Below, piece after piece: positions 18,211 to 26,738 of a stretch of DNA of 64,000 nt. Below the pieces are notes generated by a model, which searched no databases, was not told where the DNA came from, and saw only the letters and a list, made by a program, of their open reading frames with translations. Source of the DNA: Oscillibacter sp. (GTDB lineage Bacteria; Bacillota; Clostridia; Oscillospirales; Oscillospiraceae); NCBI RefSeq assembly GCF_028693505.1, contig NZ_JAQUVF010000009.1:1-64000 (forward strand), written 5' to 3'. The position numbers and the translations under genes were made by a program. Each line of letters begins with the position of its first letter. Within the stretch, counting starts at the first letter, position 1.

Positions 18211-20835
18211 TTATGCGCCGGGGCTTTGCCAGAGGTCGTTCCACCAGTCTCCGCTTTGCCAGCCGGAGGCCCCGCCGCCCTCTGTTGGTTCCTGGGGTTC
18301 CGTGGGCGTGGTGGGAGTTCCTCCGCCGCCGGAGGTCCCGCCGCCTTCAGCGGGCGGTGCAGGCGGCTGATAGTTGGGGTCGCTGGGGTCCAACTCGGGC
18401 GTCCCGCTCTCGCCGCCCGGATTCTCCAGGTCCACCACCGTGCCGGTGGTATGGACGGTACAGCCGCTCTCTTCCAGCACCTTTTCCACGACAGGAATCA
18501 GGTAGGCGTTATCCTCCGCCACAATATTGGGTCCGTAGTTCTCACGGGTGTAGTCCAAAAAGCCTTTTTGCACCACAGACTCCGCCGGACAGAAGGGGCT
18601 GGCAAGGCATTTTCCTTCCGTGCAATAGTCCCGGAAGGCGTGCATGGTGCACGTCTCTGTCGGGGCGGTCCCCGACGCCACAGTCACCGCAATCGCCCGA
18701 TCTCCCCGCACATCCGCATGGCAGGCGTCGGAGCAGAGCAGGCCGCTGTCACGGCATACCTTCACCGATTCCAGACCGCTGGCGGGCTTGGAGAAGGATT
18801 TGTCCGGAAGGTTTTCGTGGATTTTCTGCATGACCTTTTTCCACATGGTAATGGCGGGGTTTCCGCTGTAACTGATTTTCTCATTATTGTCGTAACCGGT
18901 CCAAACCGCGGCGGCATAATAGGGCGTGTAGCCCACGAAGTAACGGTCGTAGTTGTCGCTGGTGGTACCCGTCTTACCGGCGATGGTCATTCCGCCAAAT
19001 TTGGCGGACGCACCGGTGCCGCTGGTAACAACGCTTTGGAGCATCTGGTTCATCAGATACGCCGTGGTCTCCTTCATGGCGGCATGGCTGTCCCCGTCGT
19101 TTTTCAAAACGGTGTTCCCGTTGGCGTCCTTGACCTCCACATACATTTTGGGAGAATTGTAAACGCCTTCATTTGCAAAGGAAGCATAGGCCGCCGCCAT
19201 CTCCATGGTATTGAGGCCATAGGTGAGGCCGCCAAGTCCCAGTGAGGAGAGGTTCATGTCGTTGGCCGTCAGAGAAAGGTTCAGCTTCTCCGTGGCGAAG
19301 GCAAAGGACTCCGTGACCCCCAGCTTTTCCAGCACCTGCACGGCGATGGTGTTGATGGAGTTGCGAACGCCGTCCCCCAGCATGGTCCAGCCGGTAAACT
19401 TATTGGGAGAGTTCTTCGGCCACGGATTGCCGTTGAGCAGCCGGACCGGATAGTTGTCGAACGTGGAAGCCGGCGTCACCGCGCCCGCGTCCAGTGCCGG
19501 GGCGTAGACCGTCAGCGGCTTGATGGAAGAACCAACCTGCCGCCGGCCCACCGCGTAGTTCCACACGAGATTACCCTCTTTGGGACCAACCTTGCCCACC
19601 ATTGCCACCACATTTCCGTTGGTGGGATCAACGATGGTAATGCCGGACTGGAGCTGCTGGCCCTTGCGGGAGGTGACGTCCAGGTTGCTGCGGTCCTCAT
19701 AAACAGCTTCCGCAATCTCCTGGATCTCCGGGTCCAGCGTCGTGTAGATGTGATAGCCGCCGTTATAAAGCAGCGTCCGTGCAGCGTCGGCGGAGATGTT
19801 CATGGTATCCGCCAGATCGTTGGTCACATCCTTAAATACCTGCTCCACGAACCAGGAATTCACCCGATTTTCCCCGCCGCTGGCCTCTGCCGCAGCCGCT
19901 GCGGCCAGGTCCTCCGCAGAGGTGGAGCCGTCCGTAAAGTGCAGCTCCTCATTGACGGCAGCCTGATACTCCTCCTCTGTTTTGATGTAGCCCTGTTCCT
20001 TCATCTTCCAGAGGATGTCCTCCTGCCGCTTTTTATTCAGTTCCCGGGCGGTCTTTTTTGCGCCGGTCTCCGGATTGGTCACCACCACCGTGGACATCGG
20101 CCCGTACAGCGACGGATTGTTGGTAATGGCGATCAGGCTGGCGCACTCCGCGGTGGAGAGCTCCGAGACGTCCTTGCCAAAATAGTATTCCGCCGCCGTC
20201 TGCACGCCGTAGCACCCCTTGCCCAGCGCGATGGTGTTGAGATACAGCTCCAAAATTTCCGTTTTGGTGTAATTCTTCTCAAATTCCATGGCCCGGAAAA
20301 TTTCCCGCACCTTGCGGTTGATGGTGCCCTTGTTGTCGCCGGTCATGTTCTTGAGAAGCTGTTGGGTGATGGTGGAGCCACCGTACATCTCCTGCGCGCC
20401 GGTGAGCATCTTCACCGTTGCGCCAGCCGTCCGCTTCCAGTCCACGCCGTGGTGGTCAAAAAACCGCTGGTCCTCAATGGATACGGCGGCCTGCCACAAC
20501 GCGTCCGGCATCTGGGCAAAGTCCGCCCAGATGCGGTTTTCCACGCCGTAGATGTTCTGATATTCCATCCACTCTCCGGAGGTCTTGTCCTGATAGTAAA
20601 TGACGGAGCTCAGCTTCATCGTATACTCCTCCGCCCGGACCTGCAGGGTGGGAGTGAGCGTGGTGTTCACGTATTTCAGGAAAATGCCGGTAATCATTGC
20701 AGCGGTGCACGCGCCGATGAGCAGCAGCGTCCCGATGACAAAAAGGATCTGTCCGGCAATCCCCCCGGAGTGCTTTCTGGTTTTTCGATGTTGGGATGCC
20801 TGCTCCGTCGGTCTGCGGTCTTTTTCGTGATCCAA
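18211..20835 (-). CDS. Class A PBP (PBP1A family: GT51 plus transpeptidase) with low-complexity Pro/Gly/Thr C-terminal tail
   Basis: SIEDQRFFDHHGVDWKRTAGATVKMLTG, GGSTITQQLLKN, RQVGSSIKPLTVYAPAL, KTGTTSDNYDRYFVGYTP. Confidence 0.95.
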   Translation of the reverse strand: MDHEKDRRPTEQASQHRKTRKHSGGIAGQILFVIGTLLLIGACTAAMITGIFLKYVNTTLTPTLQVRAEEYTMKLSSVIYYQDKTSGEWMEYQNIYGVENRIWADFAQMPDALWQAAVSIEDQRFFDHHGVDWKRTAGATVKMLTGAQEMYGGSTITQQLLKNMTGDNKGTINRKVREIFRAMEFEKNYTKTEILELYLNTIALGKGCYGVQTAAEYYFGKDVSELSTAECASLIAITNNPSLYGPMSTVVVTNPETGAKKTARELNKKRQEDILWKMKEQGYIKTEEEYQAAVNEELHFTDGSTSAEDLAAAAAAEASGGENRVNSWFVEQVFKDVTNDLADTMNISADAARTLLYNGGYHIYTTLDPEIQEIAEAVYEDRSNLDVTSRKGQQLQSGITIVDPTNGNVVAMVGKVGPKEGNLVWNYAVGRRQVGSSIKPLTVYAPALDAGAVTPASTFDNYPVRLLNGNPWPKNSPNKFTGWTMLGDGVRNSINTIAVQVLEKLGVTESFAFATEKLNLSLTANDMNLSSLGLGGLTYGLNTMEMAAAYASFANEGVYNSPKMYVEVKDANGNTVLKNDGDSHAAMKETTAYLMNQMLQSVVTSGTGASAKFGGMTIAGKTGTTSDNYDRYFVGYTPYYAAAVWTGYDNNEKISYSGNPAITMWKKVMQKIHENLPDKSFSKPASGLESVKVCRDSGLLCSDACHADVRGDRAIAVTVASGTAPTETCTMHAFRDYCTEGKCLASPFCPAESVVQKGFLDYTRENYGPNIVAEDNAYLIPVVEKVLEESGCTVHTTGTVVDLENPGGESGTPELDPSDPNYQPPAPPAEGGGTSGGGGTPTTPTEPQEPTEGGGASGWQSGDWWNDLWQSPGA

Positions 20836-21067
20836 TACGGTGGCACCTCCTCTTTCAAAGATTTGGCCAGACTTCCGCAGGTGCTTGTCCGCACTTACAG
20901 AAACTCAAAGTACGCCATAATACTTACTATTATACCATCCTCTGTCAACACTGAAAAAGTCGTATTTACCCGAAAAAAAGTTCCGCTTTTACATGAAATT
21001 CTTTTTTCGGGGTAGGATACTTCCCATCCAGACGACGCTCTTTGCGTCTTTTCCACCTCTTTTTCTC

Positions 21068-21096
21068 TTGCAATCGCTCTGAATTTCGGGTACAAT
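21068..21096 (+). promoter_or_regulatory. Putative sigma-A promoter of the DUF1292 gene
   Basis: TTGCAA-17 bp-TACAAT. Confidence 0.65.
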
Positions 21097-21127
21097 GATG
21101 CCACACATCAGGAAGGAGGACCCTTTC

Positions 21128-21424
21128 ATGAGCGAAGATTTCGGCCCCACCTTTATTACCGTCACCGACGAGGACGGCAACGAGATCGTTCTGGAGTTTG
21201 TAGACGCCCTGGAGTACAACGGGCAAATGTATCAGGCCTTTTTCCCCGCCGAGACGGAGGACGAAGAGGACAGCGACGATGAAGATACCGGTCTGGTGAT
21301 TTTGAAGGTCATCCACGAGGACGGTGAGGATCTGCTCTCCACTCTGGATTCCGACGAAGAGTTGGACGCAGTATACGACCTTTTCATAGAGTCGCTTTTC
21401 AGCGACGAGGAGGAAGACGAGTAA
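21128..21424 (+). CDS. DUF1292 domain-containing protein (YrzB-like)
   Basis: TVTDEDGNEIVLEFVDALEYNGQMYQAFFPAE...GLVILKVIHEDGEDLLSTLDSDEELDAVYDLF; RBS AGGAAGGAGG. Confidence 0.92.
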   Translation: MSEDFGPTFITVTDEDGNEIVLEFVDALEYNGQMYQAFFPAETEDEEDSDDEDTGLVILKVIHEDGEDLLSTLDSDEELDAVYDLFIESLFSDEEEDE

Positions 21425-21598
21425 GTCCACTATTCTTTCGTATAACATTATACCCTGCGGGGTGCGTGATAGATCTTTTTTTAACCCACATTTCGTTATA
21501 CGGGACGCCGGATCAGTCCGTGGTTCGCAGGCCTCCCGACTGCTGTTTGCGGTTGGAAGTTGGAAGCGATGAAGCGGGGTGTAGGCAACCCACCTGTC

Positions 21599-21647
21599 CG
21601 TAAAGGTGCAGGTTATAACGGGGTCTACACGGCCTTCGCGGGGGTAC
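21599..21647 (+). repeat. 49-bp direct repeat, copy 1
   Basis: CGTAAAGGTGCAGGTTATAACGGGGTCTACACGGCCTTCGCGGGGGTAC; copy 2 differs at one base. Confidence 0.95.
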
Positions 21648-21652
21648 CCCGC

Positions 21653-21679
21653 GCCCCTGCCGCAAGGCAGGGGCTTTTT
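21653..21679 (+). terminator. Intrinsic terminator after 49-bp repeat copy 1
   Basis: GCCCCTGCC-gcaa-GGCAGGGGC-TTTTT. Confidence 0.85.
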
Positions 21680-21856
21680 GCCGTCCCGCCGCAGCGACAC
21701 CCGCCGCAGCGACGCCACAGGGACGCACATACTTCCCCAAAAGGCCGCCCACAGGGCGGCCTTTCCTGCGGCCCTGTGGCGGGAGAAACGGCGGCGCCTT
21801 GGCGGGCTGGGGGGACCCACGGGGCGCGGAGCACCACTCCGCATGGACGCGCCCAT

Positions 21857-21898
21857 GTCAAGGGCGAAGCCGCCGCAGCGGGCCGCAGGCCCCTTGAC
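21857..21898. repeat. 42-bp repeat with short inverted ends (GTCAAGGG...CCCTTGAC), copy 1
   Basis: GTCAAGGGCGAAGCCGCCGCAGCGGGCCGCAGGCCCCTTGAC, identical to 22612-22653. Confidence 0.95.
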
Positions 21899-22235
21899 GT
21901 GGACGGGGCCATGTGGTATTTCCCGTGGGGGGCTGCCCGCAACCGCCGTTTCGGGCCCGCAGCAACCGCCCCACCGGGGCGATTGCGATAAAAATTTTGG
22001 ACCGGAACGGGCCAAAATGCGGGCACACCTTTTTCTTTTTGACGCGGCAACGCGGCAAAATGAATGGAACGGGTGCCGCCCTCGCGGCGGCGGGTCCCGG
22101 CCCATCGCTTCTTTCATCGTCGCAGCAGCGGCGGTAGACCAACCTCTTCCGGCGTCGCTGTTCCATCCCGTTTGCTGCGCGGCGGGAGCCGCAGTCGGCG
22201 GAGCGAAGCGGAGCCATGGGAAAAGGGCCGCAGCC

Positions 22236-22559
22236 CTATTCCACCAACACCTCCATGGCTTCCTCCCACGGATTCCAGAGCTTCCCCTCGTCTGCGTAGT
22301 AGTCCGCGAGGTATTCTACGCACGCTTGGCACACGTCCGCAGGCTCCATGGGGTATCCCGGCATCTGCGTCCCATGGGCCACGGCGTGACACTTCCAGCA
22401 CAGGCAAATGAGGTTGTGGGGGAAATCCGTCCCCCCTTGGGACCGGAGCACCGCATGGTGGATTTGCAGTCCGTGGGTATCGTCGCACAGGGCACAGCGG
22501 TACCCGTCCCGCTTGTACACGGCCTTCCTTGTCTCCTTGCTGATGTTCGCTCCAATCAT
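22236..22559 (-). CDS. HNH endonuclease
   Basis: KETRKAVYKRDGYRCALCDDTHGLQIHHAVLRSQGGTDFPHNLICLCWKCHAVAHG, a canonical HNH fold with two CxxC pairs. Start MIGANISK at 22559. Confidence 0.9.
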   Translation of the reverse strand: MIGANISKETRKAVYKRDGYRCALCDDTHGLQIHHAVLRSQGGTDFPHNLICLCWKCHAVAHGTQMPGYPMEPADVCQACVEYLADYYADEGKLWNPWEEAMEVLVE

Positions 22560-22611
22560 CTTCAACGCCTTCCTTTCTGCCCCTCTGGGCGCTTTCGTTG
22601 CGCCGCACGAA

Positions 22612-22653
22612 GTCAAGGGCGAAGCCGCCGCAGCGGGCCGCAGGCCCCTTGAC
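22612..22653. repeat. 42-bp repeat with short inverted ends, copy 2
   Basis: Identical to 21857-21898; located between the RHH-like gene and the HNH gene. Confidence 0.95.
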
Positions 22654-22690
22654 CGTGTGGTACAATGGAAGCGTTCGGAGGGGCAGCGGT

Positions 22691-22930
22691 TTAGCCTTCC
22701 GCGCAGAGCTTTTCCACCAGCGCTACGATATCCTGCTTGGTGTCTGTTTGCGGCATCCACTCCCGGATGAGCCGTTGCAGCAGGGCATACGGGCTTACCC
22801 CCGCCGCGCTGCAAGCTCTCCTGAATGCCAGCTGTTCCCACAGCGGTAACTTGGTGGCGACGGTGCGCAGGTTATGCGCGTCCCATCGCGCCTGTCTCTT
22901 ACGGTCCACGGTTTCACCCCCTCTCATCAT
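22691..22930 (-). CDS. Small RHH-like or phage-type DNA-binding protein
   Basis: 79 aa: VDRKRQARWDAHNLRTVATKLPLWEQLAFRRACSAAGVSPYALLQRLIREWM, resembling a ribbon-helix-helix layout. Exact start uncertain. Confidence 0.65.
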   Translation of the reverse strand: MMRGGETVDRKRQARWDAHNLRTVATKLPLWEQLAFRRACSAAGVSPYALLQRLIREWMPQTDTKQDIVALVEKLCAEG

Positions 22931-23093
22931 TGTACTGGAAACCCCAAGAGTTTTCCACAGGATTTTCCACAGCTCACAAGTTTACTGTGTTTTACCTAGA
23001 GAAGTCACAAGCTTCTTGTGAGTAGGACCCGTGTCTTGCCCATCCCGGGCACCACCCGTAGTAGCCTACGCCGCAGGCGTATACCACATATAG

Positions 23094-23142
23094 CGTAAAG
23101 GTGCAGGTTATAACGGGGTCTACACGGCCATCGCGGGGGTAC
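23094..23142 (+). repeat. 49-bp direct repeat, copy 2
   Basis: CGTAAAGGTGCAGGTTATAACGGGGTCTACACGGCCATCGCGGGGGTAC; 48/49 identical to 21599-21647. Confidence 0.95.
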
Positions 23143-23152
23143 TTGAGGTAAG

Positions 23153-23184
23153 GCAGGGGAAGCTTCCCCTGCTCTTTCTTTTTT
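23153..23184 (+). terminator. Intrinsic terminator after 49-bp repeat copy 2
   Basis: Perfect palindrome GCAGGGGAAGCTTCCCCTGC followed by TCTTTCTTTTTT. Confidence 0.85.
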
Positions 23185-23247
23185 CCGCCGCAGCATCTTT
23201 CAGGTTTCTTTCAGGTTTCCCGTTTATTATGGGTTTAGATTTTCTGC

Positions 23248-23276
23248 TTGCACAAAGGGCCTGCATCCAGTATAAT
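23248..23276 (+). promoter_or_regulatory. Putative sigma-A promoter of the PpiC-like gene
   Basis: TTGCAC-17 bp-TATAAT. Confidence 0.65.
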
Positions 23277-23351
23277 AAGCGAGTGCGTAAAATTTGGTCG
23301 GCAGACCATGGCACTTTCCCGCATCTGATTATTTGAGAGGACTGAACACAA

Positions 23352-24914
23352 ATGAGCGCATCTAACGAAAACCAAAACCCTCAGAATCTGTCCGGCGCCG
23401 GTTGGGCAGACCCCAAGACCGCCCGTGAGGCGCAGCAGCGCAAGTCGGAAAAGCGCAGCAACCTTCTCTACGGTGTCATTGGCGTCGCTTTCTTGGTTGT
23501 TGCCATCGCCGCTATCGTCTGGCGTTCCAACATCATCCCCAGAACCGCTACCGCCGTTACCATTGGTGACGAGAAGTACAACACCGCCGAGGTGACCTTC
23601 TTCTATCAGAACGTCTATCAAACCTTCCTCAACAACAACTCCTATCTCATCAGCTATCTGGGCCTGAATACCAACGCCTCCCTCAAGAGCCAGAAGATTG
23701 ATGAATCCACCGCCTCCATGATGGGAATTGACGCCGGGCTCACCTGGCACGACTATTTTCTGGATCAGGCCCTGAAGCAGATGGCTCTTCTTCAGGCCGC
23801 GCTGGACTCCGCCAAGGAAGAAGGCTATGTCTACCCGGACAGCATCCAGTCCCAGTATGAAGATTCCGTGGCCTCTTTGCAGGCGGCCGCCAAGGCCAGC
23901 GGTCTTTCCGTGAACAAGTATCTGCAATCCAAGCTTGGCGCTGTCATGACGGAAAAGGTCTATGACGCCCAACTCCTTCGGATGCTTCAGTACGGCGCCT
24001 ATTCCGGTGCCTACCAAGATACGCTCTCCTACACCGACGCACAGCTGAACGAGGTCTACGCCAAGGACCCCAACTCCTACGACCTGGCCTCTTACGAGGT
24101 CATCACCGTCAACGGTGCCGCCACAGGCACCACGGACGCCGACGGCAAGACCGTGGAGCCTACCGAGGAAGAAACCGCTGCCGCCAAGGCAGCCGCCAAG
24201 ACCGCGGCGGACGAAATGCTTTCTGCCTACAAGTCCGGCAAGAGCCTGAGCACGCTGGCTGACGGCAATGACAACGCCACCTATACCCTCAAAGAGGGCG
24301 GTGCCTACATGGGCGACACCGTGACCGAGTGGCTGTTTGACAGTGCCCGGAAAGCCGGGGACAGCGCAGTTTTGGAAAGCGGCAGCAACTACGTTGTAAC
24401 CGTGTTCCACAACCGTTACCGGGAGGAGTACAACACCGTCGACATCCGTCACATCCTCTGCCCTCTGGGTACGGCCACCAAGTCTGAAGGCGACGAAGGC
24501 TATGAAGAAGAGCAGGCTCAGCTCAAGGCAGACGCCAAGGCAAAGGCCGAGGAGCTGCTCTCCCAGTGGCAGTCCGGCGAAGCCACCGAGGATTCTTTCG
24601 CCACTCTGGCCACGGAGACCTCCAGCGACGGCTCCAAGTATGATGGCGGTCTGTACAAAGAGGTCTATCAAAACCAGATGGTCGACACGTTTAACGACTG
24701 GTGCTTCGACACCGCCCGGAAGAGTGGCGACACCGGCATTGTGGAAACCACTTACGGCGCCCACGTGATGTACTTTGTGGGGACGGACATGCCCCGTTGG
24801 CAGTCTCAGGCTGCTTCCACGCTGAAAAATGACGATTTTGCCAACTGGATTCAGGAATTTTCTAAAAAATACACCGCAGAGCAGCATAGCTTCGGCATGA
24901 AGTTTGTCGGCTGA
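23352..24914 (+). CDS. Membrane-anchored peptidylprolyl isomerase/foldase (PpiC/SurA-like)
   Basis: N-terminal TM segment (LLYGVIGVAFLVVAIAAIVW). Parvulin-like EEYNTVDIRHILCPLGTA...AKAKAEELLSQWQSGEATEDSFATLATETSSDGSKYDGGLYKEVYQNQMVDTFNDWCFD. Confidence 0.85.
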   Translation: MSASNENQNPQNLSGAGWADPKTAREAQQRKSEKRSNLLYGVIGVAFLVVAIAAIVWRSNIIPRTATAVTIGDEKYNTAEVTFFYQNVYQTFLNNNSYLISYLGLNTNASLKSQKIDESTASMMGIDAGLTWHDYFLDQALKQMALLQAALDSAKEEGYVYPDSIQSQYEDSVASLQAAAKASGLSVNKYLQSKLGAVMTEKVYDAQLLRMLQYGAYSGAYQDTLSYTDAQLNEVYAKDPNSYDLASYEVITVNGAATGTTDADGKTVEPTEEETAAAKAAAKTAADEMLSAYKSGKSLSTLADGNDNATYTLKEGGAYMGDTVTEWLFDSARKAGDSAVLESGSNYVVTVFHNRYREEYNTVDIRHILCPLGTATKSEGDEGYEEEQAQLKADAKAKAEELLSQWQSGEATEDSFATLATETSSDGSKYDGGLYKEVYQNQMVDTFNDWCFDTARKSGDTGIVETTYGAHVMYFVGTDMPRWQSQAASTLKNDDFANWIQEFSKKYTAEQHSFGMKFVG

Positions 24915-24941
24915 TTTCCCGGCATATACACCAAGAAAGGC

Positions 24942-24973
24942 CGGCTTTGATTGTCAAAGCCGGCCTTCTTTTA
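24942..24973 (+). terminator. Intrinsic terminator
   Basis: AAGGCCGGCTTTGattgTCAAAGCCGGCCTTCTTTT. Confidence 0.8.
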
Positions 24974-24993
24974 CGGATCATGGAGGCACCTTT

Positions 24994-25728
24994 ATGGACG
25001 AGCGCTTTTTACGCAATGAAATGCTGTGGGGGCCGGAGGCGCAGCGGCGTCTTGCGGCATCTCACGTTCTCCTTTTCGGACTGGGCGGTGTGGGCAGCTA
25101 TGTTGCCGAGTGTCTGGCCCGCTCCGGCGTGGGAGAACTGACTTTAGTGGATCAGGATACCGTCTCCGTCTCCAATCTCAATCGCCAGCTGGAGGCATTG
25201 TGCTCCACTGTCGGGCAGCCGAAGGCGCAGGCGGTTGCCGGGCGCATACGGGACATCAACGCCGACGCGGTGCTCCACCCCTTGCAGGCCACCTATGATG
25301 CCGACCACCGGGAGCGCTTCTTCCCCGCTGGCTGCCAATACGACTATATCGTGGACGCCATCGATCTTGTCAGCTGCAAGCTGGATCTGGCGGAAACCGC
25401 CCGGCGGCTTGGAATTCCTCTTATTATGGCGCTGGGCACCGGCAACAAGCTGGACCCCTCTCTTCTTCGCCTTGCGGACATTTCCGAAACTTACGGGTGC
25501 CCGCTGGCCCGCGTCATGCGAAAGGAGCTGCGCAGCCGCGGCATCGTTCACCAGCGGGTGGTATTCAGTCCGGAAGAACCGGTTTCCTCCGCCCAGCTGG
25601 AAGCGCCGCCACCTGGCAGGCGCAGCGTCCCGGCCAGCAATCCATGGGTCCCCGCCACTGCCGGACTGCTGCTGGGCAGCGCGGTGGTTCGCGATCTCAT
25701 TGGGAAAGGACGTAAAGCATCATGCTGA
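24994..25728 (+). CDS. ThiF-superfamily tRNA threonylcarbamoyladenosine dehydratase (TcdA-like)
   Basis: HVLLFGLGGVGSYVAECLARSGVGELTLVDQDTVSVSNLNRQLEAL...YDYIVDAIDLVSCKLDL. Confidence 0.88.
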   Translation: MDERFLRNEMLWGPEAQRRLAASHVLLFGLGGVGSYVAECLARSGVGELTLVDQDTVSVSNLNRQLEALCSTVGQPKAQAVAGRIRDINADAVLHPLQATYDADHRERFFPAGCQYDYIVDAIDLVSCKLDLAETARRLGIPLIMALGTGNKLDPSLLRLADISETYGCPLARVMRKELRSRGIVHQRVVFSPEEPVSSAQLEAPPPGRRSVPASNPWVPATAGLLLGSAVVRDLIGKGRKASC

Positions 25729-26456
25729 CAGGAACCATCGTCAACGCGCTGGCCATTTTGGCAGGCGCCATGGCCGGGATGCTGCTCACCCGGCTTGCCC
25801 AGCGGTTTTCCGCCATCCTTCCCGCCGGCAGCACCGCTTTGGGACAGCGGCTGCAAACCATCATCATGCAGGGCGTTGCCCTGTGCGTGATGTACCTTGG
25901 CATCAGCGGATGCTTAAAGGGCAGCAACTCCCTGCTTGCCATTTTATCCATGGTGCTGGGCGCACTGGTGGGCGAGCTGCTGGATTTGGACACCCGGATG
26001 CGCTCTCTTGGCGATTGGGTACAGAAAAAAACGGAACACCTCTTAACAGGCGGCGGACAAGCCTCTATTTCCGAAGGCTTCGTGACGGCAAGTCTCCTCT
26101 TCTGCGTGGGCGCCATGGCCATTGTGGGGGCCTTGCAAGATGGACTTACCGGCGATCACTCCACCCTGTTCGCCAAATCCCTGCTGGACGGCATCAGCTC
26201 CATTGTCTTTGGCGCCTCTCTGGGCCTTGGCGTGGCCTTTTCCGCCATCGCCGTCTTTTTGTATCAAGGCTCCATCGCCCTGCTGGCGTCCTTTCTCCAG
26301 CCCTATCTGGGGGACGCCGTTATCGCGGAGATGACCTGCGTGGGCTCGTTGCTCATCGTCGCCCTGTCGCTGAATATGCTGGGCGTTACAAAAATCAAGG
26401 TGATGAATCTGGTGCCCGCCATTTTTCTGCCCATATTGCTGAGTCTTGTGATGTGA
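25722..26456 (+). CDS. DUF554 family membrane protein
   Basis: MLTGTIVNALAILAGAMAGMLL...FVTASLLFCVGAMAIVGALQDGLTGDHSTLFAKSLLDGISSIVFGASLGLGVAFSA. Confidence 0.92.
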   Translation: MLTGTIVNALAILAGAMAGMLLTRLAQRFSAILPAGSTALGQRLQTIIMQGVALCVMYLGISGCLKGSNSLLAILSMVLGALVGELLDLDTRMRSLGDWVQKKTEHLLTGGGQASISEGFVTASLLFCVGAMAIVGALQDGLTGDHSTLFAKSLLDGISSIVFGASLGLGVAFSAIAVFLYQGSIALLASFLQPYLGDAVIAEMTCVGSLLIVALSLNMLGVTKIKVMNLVPAIFLPILLSLVM

Positions 26457-26472
26457 ACACCTTTAAATAAAA

Positions 26473-26500
26473 GGAAGAGACGACTTTCGTTGTCTCTTCC
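26473..26500. terminator. Terminator-like hairpin, copy 1 of a duplicated pair
   Basis: GGAAGAGACGACtttcGTTGTCTCTTCC. Confidence 0.8.
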
Positions 26501-26668
26501 TTTGGCTTTTCAAAAAAGTCTCACAGAGTTTGCCGCCGGGGCGGCAAAAAAATGAAAATCCGTTTTCGACCGCGGCCTGTACGTGGACGAAAACACTTTG
26601 CGCGAAACGAGCGTCGAATTGTCCGCCGAAAGCGGACATATGAGGCGCAGAGCGCAGCGAAACCTTTT

Positions 26669-26696
26669 GTCGAAAAAGCCTATTGGCTTTTTCGAC
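26669..26696. repeat. Hairpin GTCGAAAAAGCC-tatt-GGCTTTTTCGAC
   Basis: Perfect 12-bp inverted repeat followed by AGTCTCA; related to the hairpin at 57807-57840. Confidence 0.85.
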
Positions 26697-26704
26697 AGTC
26701 TCAT

Positions 26705-26732
26705 GAAAGAGACGACTTTCGTCGTCTCTTCC
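26705..26732. terminator. Terminator-like hairpin, copy 2 of a duplicated pair
   Basis: GAAAGAGACGACtttcGTCGTCTCTTCC; 26/28 identical to 26473-26500. Confidence 0.8.
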
Positions 26733-26738
26733 TTTTTG

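Larger units (their letters stand above)
21500..21679 (+). ncRNA. Candidate structured ncRNA ending in an intrinsic terminator; a 6S-like RNA is one possibility, unverified
   Basis: No convincing ORF. Nested pairing GTGTAG...CTACAC and CACCTG...CAGGTT, a perfect CGCGGGG-GTA-CCCCGCG hairpin, then terminator GCCCCTGCCgcaaGGCAGGGGC-TTTTT. A 49-bp segment recurs at 23094-23142 beside another terminator. 5' end uncertain. Confidence 0.45.

Noticed and set aside
21500-22235. Multiple short ORFs on both strands (for example 21560-21991, 21606-22652, 20966-22117)
   Set aside because: Overlapping frames translate structured or repeated GC-rich sequence (PAARCGGFALD, YNLHLY-type peptides) with no credible starts; better explained as ncRNA and repeats.
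23235-24887. 550-aa minus-strand ORF opposite the PpiC-like gene
   Set aside because: Antisense artefact; the plus-strand gene has promoter, RBS, TM segment and parvulin-like sequence.
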